Shown in pieces: positions 1 to 4,714 of a stretch of 5,328 nt of DNA. A program made the translations under genes and the position numbers. Below the pieces are notes generated by a model that was not told where the DNA came from, searched no databases, and worked only from the letters and a program-made list of their open reading frames with translations. This DNA comes from an uncultured Campylobacter sp. (GTDB lineage: Bacteria > Campylobacterota > Campylobacteria > Campylobacterales > Campylobacteraceae): NCBI RefSeq assembly GCF_938018035.1, contig NZ_CALIJF010000049.1, forward strand, positions 1 to 5,328, written 5' to 3'. The first letter of the stretch is position 1, and each line of letters opens with the position of its first letter.

Positions 1-273
1 CCGCCATAAAGCCCCTTTTAAAATTTTGTATCAACGCAAACGCACCTTACGCTAGCCTCGCTCTTTCTTGCAAAAAGCACAAGTTAAAATCAATGAGCTT
101 CGCATCGTAAAATTTTGGCTCTGGGCCTAGTTTTAGCGCAGCGTAAATTCGAGCTCGTTAGGCAAAATTAGCCGTAAATTTAATGCGGCTACATAGATTT
201 TAGTCTGAGCTGAAATTTAACCTAGCAGAGCCGAATCTCGCTTCGTAACCTAGCCATTCTAACGAGATAATGT

Positions 274-299
274 AAATTTTAATTTGCAATTTAAAATTT
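274..299. repeat. Inverted repeat, 9-bp perfect arms
   Basis: AAATTTTAA (274-282) is repeated in inverted orientation as TTAAAATTT (291-299) around an 8-nt spacer. The arms are entirely A/T, so the hairpin would be weak as RNA. It may be a protein site or simply part of the AAATTT family. Confidence 0.55.
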
Positions 300-452
300 C
301 TAGCGCAACTATACCGGCTTTAGCTCGCGTTTTGCAATTCTAATCTAGCGGCGTAAACAGTTCATAAAGCGCCGCGTAAAATTGCAAATTCCAGCATTTT
401 TTATTCGGCTAGCGAGGTTTGTGCGCGCAAGAACTGATTTGCGAAAATTTTA

Positions 453-503
453 AAATTTTATCGCTTGCCCTAGCCCGCCTTCAGGGCAATCGCGATAAAA
501 TTT
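453..503. repeat. Long two-part inverted repeat with 19-bp arms
   Basis: The outer arms AAATTTTATCGC (453-464) and GCGATAAAATTT (492-503) are perfect 12-bp complements. Directly inside them TTGCCCT (465-471) pairs perfectly with AGGGCAA (483-489). Only a 2-nt bulge (TC, 490-491) interrupts the 19 pairs, and the loop is 11 nt (472-482). An (A4T4)2 palindrome (444-459) overlaps the left arm. The form, a GC-containing core with AT-rich ends between genes, resembles REP-type palindromic units or a bidirectional terminator. No clear gene lies next to it, so its role is open. Confidence 0.8.
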
Positions 504-631
504 ACGCTCCGCACCTCAAGCAAGCGAGCAGTTGCGATGAAATTCCAAGCTAGTAGTCGAGATGAAATTTTACGTCGCATTTTAAAAAGATCCCGCGCAT
601 GCCTAACTGAGAAATCCGTAAATCTCGCGCA

Positions 632-698
632 AAATTTCACATCGCCGTATTACTTAGCAGCTATCAAATATGCTTGCCAAGCAGACGTGGTGAAATTT
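632..698. repeat. Inverted repeat AAATTTCAC / GTGAAATTT
   Basis: The 9-bp arms at 632-640 and 690-698 are perfect complements around a 49-nt interior. The interior contains a smaller hairpin, TGCTT (671-675) with AAGCA (679-683), loop GCC. Together they could fold as a stem topped by a second stem. The arms again contain AAATTT. Confidence 0.5.
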
Positions 699-723
699 CA
701 TACTACCTTTTAATACTCGCTCG
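691..723. repeat. Dispersed repeat, copy 1 (TGAAATTTCATACTACC followed by CTCGCTCG)
   Basis: The 17-mer at 691-707 matches 899-915 at 15 of 17 positions. Both copies are followed by the exact octamer CTCGCTCG, 8 nt after this copy (716-723) and 1 nt after the other. The left end overlaps the right arm of the 632-698 inverted repeat. Confidence 0.5.
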
Positions 724-726
724 AAG

Positions 727-748
727 TAAAATTTCGCGCAGCTGTTTT
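727..748. repeat. Direct repeat, copy 1 (TAAAATTTCGCG...GCTGTTTT)
   Basis: This 22-bp unit is TAAAATTTCGCG, then two variable bases (CA), then GCTGTTTT. It matches 841-862 at 20 of 22 positions in the same orientation. Confidence 0.6.
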
Positions 749-840
749 AACGGTCCATACTCGAAATAAACGCTCTGCATATCGCGCAGGGCCTAGTCGG
801 AATACGCGGCTTCGGCAACCTGTCCTCGAAGCGGGCACGA

Positions 841-862
841 TAAAATTTCGCGTCGCTGTTTT
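841..862. repeat. Direct repeat, copy 2 (TAAAATTTCGCG...GCTGTTTT)
   Basis: Second copy of the 22-bp unit, with TC in place of CA at the variable positions, 114 bp after the first. Similarity continues loosely into the bases that follow (AACGGTCC against CAACCCC). Confidence 0.6.
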
Positions 863-877
863 TCAACCCCGCGCAAT

Positions 878-907
878 AAAATTTCAGCAGCTTGCTGCTG
901 AAATTTT
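878..907 (-). terminator. Perfect hairpin, likely terminator of the lipoprotein gene
   Basis: AAAATTTCAGCAGC (878-891) and GCTGCTGAAATTTT (894-907) are perfect 14-bp complements with only TT between them (in practice 13 pairs and a 4-nt loop). It begins about 70 nt past the lipoprotein stop. Read on the minus strand, the CAGCAGC core is followed by GAAATTTTATT, a T-rich run suited to Rho-independent termination. Because the arms are flanked by A-runs and T-runs on both strands it could work in either direction. The long gap from the stop and the AT-rich lower stem keep this from being certain. Confidence 0.6.
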
Positions 908-924
908 GTACTACCGCTCGCTCG
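899..924. repeat. Dispersed repeat, copy 2 (TGAAATTTTGTACTACC followed by CTCGCTCG)
   Basis: This is the partner of 691-723, with 15 of 17 matches and then CTCGCTCG at 917-924. It overlaps the right arm of the hairpin at 878-907, so repeat and hairpin share an edge in both copies. The AAATTTTGTA core also occurs exactly at 21-30. Confidence 0.5.
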
Positions 925-977
925 CAGGATCTGTCCGAGCGTCGATCTAGCGTTCGCGGCGCGACGCAATTGAAACG

Positions 978-1739
978 CTATCTTTTGTAAAATTTTCTTA
1001 AAATTCCGCTTCCGATCTCTTTGGCGCTGCCATCTTCGATCATAATCGCAGTTCGGTCCACATCGACGCTCTTATCGGTATTTACGATGAATTTTATCTC
1101 TATCTGGCGCGACGTGATACGTACGGGCTTGTCGATAAATAGCACATTCACTGGTCTTTGGGAGCTTGCGGCGACATCTTTTACTAAATTTAAAAAATTA
1201 GCATAACTCCAATTATTCGCGTTAAGCTTATAAACCTCCGCGATCTCCTTTTGCAGGGCATCGTAGTCGCATTTGACCTGAGAGCCGAATGAAAGACTCT
1301 TGCTCTTTTCTTCGTCAAATTTGCAAAACTTATTCGCGATTTGTAGAATTTCATCTTTATCAAACTGCGGCGAACTTTGCGTTTTTAACCTTTCATAACT
1401 ATCAGACGCGTATTTTAAGCTATTTTGAAAACGCTTTTCTTTGCTTTCCGCCTCCGAAGCGTATGCCTTCTCATAGGCCGCATTAGCCTTGTCAAATTCC
1501 GCTTTTAGCACTTCGGGGCTTACCTCGCAAATCATCTTCACCGCCTGGATGCTATTTTTGACGCTGATATCCTGCCAAGATACCTTCTTGCACTCGCTAG
1601 AGCCGTCGATTGCGTTACCGATAGTCATGGATTTTTGTTGCGGCAGCGTGTATTCTTTGACGATCTTTACGTTATCCTCGCCGCAGCCGCACAGCACAAA
1701 CGCCGCAATAGCCGCGCCGAAAAAGACTTTTACTTTCAT
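978..1739 (-). CDS. Predicted lipoprotein of unknown function, with a charged helical middle and two cysteine pairs
   Basis: The product has 253 residues. Residues 1-18 form a lipoprotein signal peptide: Lys2 and Lys4, a hydrophobic stretch FFGAAIAAFVL, then the lipobox L16-C17-G18-C19. Cys19 is therefore the likely lipidated first residue, anchoring the protein in the inner or outer membrane and facing the periplasm. The mature part has four more cysteines in two pairs (Cys50/Cys71 and Cys139/Cys157), which could form disulfides. Residues about 79-120 are rich in Glu, Lys and Ala and are probably a long helix or short coiled coil. Residues about 194-240 alternate like beta strands (NVLFID, IEIKFIV, AIMIEDG). 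The segment at 38-72 (SMTIGNAIDG, a Cys, a Trp, then MICEV) loosely recalls a small repeated module of proteobacterial lipoproteins, but I cannot name a family. The start is well supported: AAGGAG lies 5 nt before ATG. The gene stands alone, with a promoter-like stretch upstream and a strong hairpin about 70 nt after the stop (TAG). That it is a lipoprotein is fairly sure; its role is unknown. Confidence 0.85.
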   Translation of the reverse strand: MKVKVFFGAAIAAFVLCGCGEDNVKIVKEYTLPQQKSMTIGNAIDGSSECKKVSWQDISVKNSIQAVKMICEVSPEVLKAEFDKANAAYEKAYASEAESKEKRFQNSLKYASDSYERLKTQSSPQFDKDEILQIANKFCKFDEEKSKSLSFGSQVKCDYDALQKEIAEVYKLNANNWSYANFLNLVKDVAASSQRPVNVLFIDKPVRITSRQIEIKFIVNTDKSVDVDRTAIMIEDGSAKEIGSGILRKFYKR

Positions 1740-1764
1740 TTTTGCTCCTTGAAAAAAATGTCGA

Positions 1765-1795
1765 ATTTTAAAAGAATAAAAATAATAAACGGTAA
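1765..1795 (-). promoter_or_regulatory. Probable sigma-70 promoter of the lipoprotein gene
   Basis: On the minus strand a T-rich stretch (TTTATTATTTTTATTCTTT) runs into TAAAAT (1770 down to 1765). This fits the Campylobacter pattern of a TATAAT-like -10 box with T-rich DNA upstream instead of a clear -35 box. Transcription would start near 1757-1759, giving a leader of about 18-20 nt with the AAGGAG site. TATTAT at 1787-1782 is an alternative -10 box. Not tested beyond sequence resemblance. Confidence 0.45.
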
Positions 1796-1914
1796 ATTAG
1801 CGTGAAGATAAGCTGCGGGGCGTTAAATCCAAAAACGTAAAATTTTAAAATTTCTAAAGCTTTTGGCTTGATCCGCGCGCGTTAAAGCCGCCGCCCGCTC
1901 CCGTAAATAAACGT

Positions 1915-1938
1915 GCGCGAAATTTTAAAATTCCGCGC
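1915..1938. repeat. 24-bp palindrome with one mismatch
   Basis: GCGCGAAATTTT (1915-1926) is followed directly by AAAATTCCGCGC (1927-1938). The two halves are complementary at 11 of 12 positions with no spacer. Such a spacerless palindrome is more like a dimeric protein site than an RNA hairpin, but it also fits the AAATTT repeat family of this window. Confidence 0.6.
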
Positions 1939-1987
1939 CGATAGGGCCTTGAAATTTGAAATAGAATTTAGCATAGAATTTTATCGC

Positions 1988-2019
1988 AAAACGGCTGGGC
2001 CATGAAATTCCACCCAGCC
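1988..2019 (-). terminator. Likely Rho-independent terminator after metE
   Basis: On the minus strand GGCTGGG (from 2019) pairs with CCCAGCC (ending 1993) around a 13-nt loop, and is followed at once by GTTTTG (1992-1987). It lies about 60 nt past the metE stop. The T-run is short, so efficiency is uncertain. Confidence 0.5.
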
Positions 2020-2029
2020 ATAAAGCCCG

Positions 2030-2053
2030 TGCCGGGTGGAGTTTTGCCCGGCA
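2030..2053 (-). terminator. Second GC-rich hairpin after metE
   Basis: TGCCGGG (2030-2036) and CCCGGCA (2047-2053) are perfect 7-bp complements with a 10-nt loop, 24 nt past the metE stop. No T-run follows on the minus strand, so it may protect or slow the transcript 3' end rather than terminate alone. Together with the hairpin at 1993-2019 it makes a tandem pair. Confidence 0.45.
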
Positions 2054-2076
2054 GCAAAGTCTTTTATGCGCGAAAT

Positions 2077-4359
2077 TTACGCCTCTGCGCGGATGATCCT
2101 AACCGCTTCGACCATATTTTTTAAGCTCGGCTCCACCTCTTCCCATTTGCGAGTTTTTAGGCCGCAGTCCGGGTTGATCCACAGCTGCTCTTTCGGAAGC
2201 ACCTCAAGCAGCGCGCGGATCTGGCTTACGAGCTCATGTACGCTAGGAATTCGCGGGCTGTGGATGTCGTAAACGCCGGGGCCGACCTCCTGCTTGTAGC
2301 CGACCGATCTAAAAATTTTAAGCAGCTCGTTGCCGCTGCGAGCGGTCTCGATGCTGATGACGTCGGCATCCATCGCCTCGATCGTCTTGATGATGTCGTT
2401 GAACTCCGAATAGCACATATGCGTATGAATCTGCGTCTGCGCTTTGGCTGCGCTAACGGCGAGCTTAAAGGCGCTGACGGCAAATTTTTCATACGCAGGG
2501 ATATTTTTCGCGCGTAGCGGATAGCCCTCTTTAAACGCCGCCTCATCCACTTGAATGATCTTGATGCCCGCATCTTGCAGATCCGAAATTTCATCAAAAA
2601 TCGCGAGCGCAAGCTGTTTTACGATCTGATCGCGAGGCTTATCGTCGCGCACGAAGCTCCAGTTCATCATCGTAACAGGTCCCGTTAGCATGCCTTTCAT
2701 GATCTTTTTGGTGCGACTTTGAGCGTATTTGATCCACTCCACGGTCATCGGTTTTGGGCGGCTCACGTCGCCGAAAAGTAGCGGCGGTTTCACGCAGCGG
2801 CTGCCGTAGCTCTGCACCCAGCCGTTGGCACTAAATGCGTATCCGCTCATCTGCTCGCCGAAATACTCGACCATATCATTACGCTCGGGCTCGCCGTGAA
2901 CCAGCACGTCCAGACCGATCTCATCTTGAAATTTAACGCAGTCGTCGATGTAAGCTTTGATGTCGCACTCGTAAGCTTCGCGGTTGATTAAGCCCTTTTT
3001 GTAGGCGTTGCGAACTTGGCGAAGCTCTGCAGTCTGAGGGAAGGAGCCGATCGTAGTGGTAGGTAAAATTCCATAGCCTAGCTCCTTTTTTTGCACCTTG
3101 ATGCGATCCTCGTAGCGATCGGCGCGCTCGAATTTATTTAAATTTGCGGCACGGCTTTGCACTCGCTCATCGTGAATTAGAGGCGAGCTAGCGCGAGTTT
3201 TGGCGGATTTTTGATTCTGTTCGTAAGCCTTCATGCCGTGTTCGCACATCGGAATTTCAAAGAAAAGATGGGTCAAAATCGAAATTTCGCTTAGCTTTTC
3301 GACTGCGAAACTTAGCCAGGATCTAATCTCAGCGCTTAGCTTGTCCTCATATTTTAGCGTGAAAGGCACGTGCAAAAGCGAGCAGGAGGTGCCCACATAG
3401 ATGCGCTCCTTAGGCACGTAAGCTTCGATGGCTTTGAGCTGAGCGAGCTTTTTGTCGATGTCGCTCTTCCAGATATTACGCCCATCGATCACGCCTGCGA
3501 AAAGCACGGTCTTAGCGTCTTTTAAAGCTTGAAGCTCTTTTTTGATATTCTCTTCGCTTGCGTAAACAAAATCAAGCCCGATCGCCCAAACATCGGTCTT
3601 TACTATCTCACGCACAGCCTCGGTCGCATGCTCAAAATAAGTCATAAAGATGATTTTTACGTTACTTGCAGCCTTGCTTAGGCGCTGATAAATCGGTGTG
3701 ATCTTTGGCGCCAACTCCGCTGCGCGATCCGTTACGAAGATCGGCTCATCGATCTGAACTATAACCTCGCTATCAAGCTCGCTAAGAAGCATTAGCAGTT
3801 CCTCGTATTTCGCGGTAAGGGCATCTAAATGCGCGAGCGGATCGCTTTTGTCGCTTGATTTGCTAAGCGCAAGATAGGTGATAGGTCCGATTAAATTTAT
3901 CTTTAGCGCGCAGGAATCCTTAAAATCGTTATTCTTCGCGGTCTTGTACTCGCTTAAAATTTTACTAGGATTTAGGCTAAATTCCGTATACGCCGAGATC
4001 TCGGGCACGATATAGTGGTAGTTTGTGTTAAACCACTTCGTCATCTCCATCGCGACTGCGTCCTTACTGCCGCGCGCCATCGCAAAATACTGCTCATGCG
4101 CCGAAAGAGCCGCAAAGCGCTGCGGGATCACGCCGAAAAGCACGCTGGTATCGAGCATCAGATCGTAGTATGAAAAGTCGTTTACGCTAATTAGGCCGCT
4201 CCAAGCATCCAGCTGATATTTGATGTGACGATCTTTTAGCTCTGCGGCGACCCGCTCTAGCGCGTCATAATCGCACTTGCCCGCCCAATAGCTCTCCAAA
4301 GCCTTCTTTAACTCGCGCTGCTCTCCGATACGCGGAAAGCCCGTAACGTAACTCTTCAT
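2077..4359 (-). CDS. metE: 5-methyltetrahydropteroyltriglutamate--homocysteine methyltransferase (cobalamin-independent methionine synthase)
   Basis: MetE is a cytoplasmic zinc enzyme that moves the methyl group of 5-methyltetrahydropteroyl-triglutamate to homocysteine, making methionine without vitamin B12. The 760 residues match the usual length (about 750-760). The N-terminal half starts with the family motif GFPRIGEQRELKKALESYW (residues 7-25). The catalytic half begins at about 430 with LPTTTIGSFPQT (432-443). All four expected zinc ligands are present: His647 and Cys649 (THMC), Glu671 (SIETARSG) and Cys732 (NPDCGLKTRKW). Each lies six residues beyond the E. coli positions 641, 643, 665 and 726, so the alignment is colinear. 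Other conserved blocks are VHGEPERNDMVEYFGE (487-502), LTGPVTMMNWSF (558-569), QVDEAAFKEGYPLR (603-616) and GPGVYDIHSPRIPS (693-706). AAAGGA sits 5-6 nt before ATG and the first residues match family N-termini, so the start is secure. No metF or other methionine gene is adjacent. The gene appears intact and functional, and is probably transcribed alone. Confidence 0.98.
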   Translation of the reverse strand: MKSYVTGFPRIGEQRELKKALESYWAGKCDYDALERVAAELKDRHIKYQLDAWSGLISVNDFSYYDLMLDTSVLFGVIPQRFAALSAHEQYFAMARGSKDAVAMEMTKWFNTNYHYIVPEISAYTEFSLNPSKILSEYKTAKNNDFKDSCALKINLIGPITYLALSKSSDKSDPLAHLDALTAKYEELLMLLSELDSEVIVQIDEPIFVTDRAAELAPKITPIYQRLSKAASNVKIIFMTYFEHATEAVREIVKTDVWAIGLDFVYASEENIKKELQALKDAKTVLFAGVIDGRNIWKSDIDKKLAQLKAIEAYVPKERIYVGTSCSLLHVPFTLKYEDKLSAEIRSWLSFAVEKLSEISILTHLFFEIPMCEHGMKAYEQNQKSAKTRASSPLIHDERVQSRAANLNKFERADRYEDRIKVQKKELGYGILPTTTIGSFPQTAELRQVRNAYKKGLINREAYECDIKAYIDDCVKFQDEIGLDVLVHGEPERNDMVEYFGEQMSGYAFSANGWVQSYGSRCVKPPLLFGDVSRPKPMTVEWIKYAQSRTKKIMKGMLTGPVTMMNWSFVRDDKPRDQIVKQLALAIFDEISDLQDAGIKIIQVDEAAFKEGYPLRAKNIPAYEKFAVSAFKLAVSAAKAQTQIHTHMCYSEFNDIIKTIEAMDADVISIETARSGNELLKIFRSVGYKQEVGPGVYDIHSPRIPSVHELVSQIRALLEVLPKEQLWINPDCGLKTRKWEEVEPSLKNMVEAVRIIRAEA

Positions 4360-4397
4360 CTCTATCCTTTAAGTAAAATTTTGGTATGAAAGTGTTG

Positions 4398-4440
4398 ATT
4401 TTATCTAAAATTTCTTTTGCCGTCATTAAAATTTTAATCT
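4398..4440 (-). promoter_or_regulatory. Candidate metE promoter region with a 14-bp palindrome
   Basis: Reading the minus strand, GATAAAATC places a -10-like TAAAAT at 4403-4398, about 39 nt before the metE start codon, in very AT-rich surroundings. A perfect palindrome ATTAAAATTTTAAT (4438-4425) would then lie roughly at -35 to -47 from the start of transcription. A second TAAAAT at 4465-4460 is an equally plausible -10 box. No SAM, cobalamin or T-box riboswitch signature was recognised. Confidence 0.35.
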
Positions 4441-4539
4441 AATCTCGAAAATGAACGAAATTTTATCCAAAAGCGCAGGGGTGGAATTTAGCCAATAAAA
4501 TCTGAAATGGAATTTTTATCGACGAAATTCTATGAGTTA

Positions 4540-4583
4540 AAATTTGATGATGGAATTTGAAGACGTTAAATTCATCATAATTT
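4540..4583. repeat. Imperfect inverted repeat upstream of metE
   Basis: The right arm AAATTCATCATAATTT (4568-4583) complements the left arm (4540-4558) over three blocks: AAATT, ATGATG and AATTT. The left arm carries two small bulges (TG at 4545-4546 and G at 4553), and the loop is 9 nt. The ends again carry AAATT/AATTT. Confidence 0.45.
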
Positions 4584-4618
4584 AAACCTCATCGCAAGAT
4601 TCTACTAAAACTTAATAA

Positions 4619-4677
4619 AGCCTTGCGACGAAGCTAGCCTTACCTGACACACCGCAAAGCCACTGAGCATCAAGGCT
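4619..4677 (-). terminator. Possible structured 3' end or terminator of the barrel-protein transcript
   Basis: On the minus strand AGCCTTG (4677-4671) pairs with CAAGGCT (4625-4619), and the second arm is followed by TTATTAAGTTTT, a T-rich tail. The 45-nt interior is long for a simple terminator but can fold further. It starts about 38 nt past the stop of the barrel protein. An alternative pairing of the same arm exists (see findings). Confidence 0.35.
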
Positions 4678-4714
4678 CTATGAAAGCAGTGCAACGCCTC
4701 GAATATGAAAATTC

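Larger units (their letters stand above)
1..977. other. Long gene-free region rich in AAATTT palindromes and hairpins
   Basis: I find no coding region here on either strand: open frames are short, have no convincing ribosome binding site, and match nothing I recognise. I see no tRNA T-loop signature or other known RNA. The stretch contains 16 copies of AAATTT by hand count (for example at 21, 110, 176, 213, 274, 294, 445, 453, 498, 565, 632, 693, 728, 843, 879 and 901), often extended to TAAAATTTCGCG or TGAAATTT. Less than one copy would be expected by chance at this base composition. Several copies form the arms of inverted repeats, listed separately. It lies downstream of the lipoprotein gene and could be decayed sequence, a repeat-rich spacer or untranslated RNA. 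The sequence does not decide between these. Confidence 0.6.
1740..2076. other. Spacer between metE and the lipoprotein gene
   Basis: This 337-bp stretch has no supportable gene. From metE towards the lipoprotein gene it contains a pair of GC-rich hairpins (1993-2053), a near-perfect 24-bp palindrome (1915-1938), an A4T4-rich patch at 1839-1853 and the lipoprotein promoter region. The features suggest a termination zone for metE followed by an independent promoter. Confidence 0.6.
4360..4714. other. Spacer between the barrel-protein gene and metE
   Basis: This 355-bp stretch holds no supportable independent gene. From right to left it contains a GC-richer segment able to form competing hairpins (4619-4691), an imperfect AT-rich inverted repeat (4540-4583), five AAATTT copies and the candidate metE promoter with its ribosome binding site. 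Confidence 0.6.

Noticed and set aside
706..780. Minus-strand reading frame of 25 codons beginning MQSVYFEYGPLKQLREIL.
   Set aside because: It is very short, has an in-frame stop just upstream and no ribosome binding site. The AAATTT strings produce protein-like short frames by themselves.
785..840. A GC-richer stretch (GGCTTCGGC, CCTCGAAGCGGG) considered as a structured RNA or tRNA-like gene.
   Set aside because: No tRNA arms, SRP or RNase P signature could be found, and the possible pairings are short.
1021..1752. Plus-strand frames of 61-87 codons over the lipoprotein gene.
   Set aside because: The minus-strand frame has a signal peptide, lipobox and strong ribosome binding site. These have none and are antisense.
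3..2028. The exact 12-mer GCCATAAAGCCC occurs at 3-14 and 2017-2028.
   Set aside because: One repeated 12-mer is about what chance predicts among all pairs in a window of this size, and the flanks do not match.
2003..2125. Plus-strand 40-codon frame beginning MKFHPAIKPVPGG.
   Set aside because: It has no ribosome binding site, lies over the hairpins after metE and runs antisense into the metE end.
2036..2612. Open frames of 78, 93 and 128 codons overlapping metE on both strands.
   Set aside because: They lie in the other frames of a gene with every family motif and arise from its codon pattern. The 128-codon frame is a low-complexity Arg/Ser-rich translation typical of a shadow.
4451..4498. 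Plus-strand 15-codon frame MNEILSKSAGVEFSQ.
   Set aside because: It is too short, with no clear ribosome binding site, and antisense to the metE leader.
4561..4567. AGACGTT upstream of metE resembles half of a MetJ box (AGACGTCT).
   Set aside because: It is a single imperfect unit about 200 nt from the start codon, and MetJ is a gammaproteobacterial repressor not expected in Campylobacter relatives.
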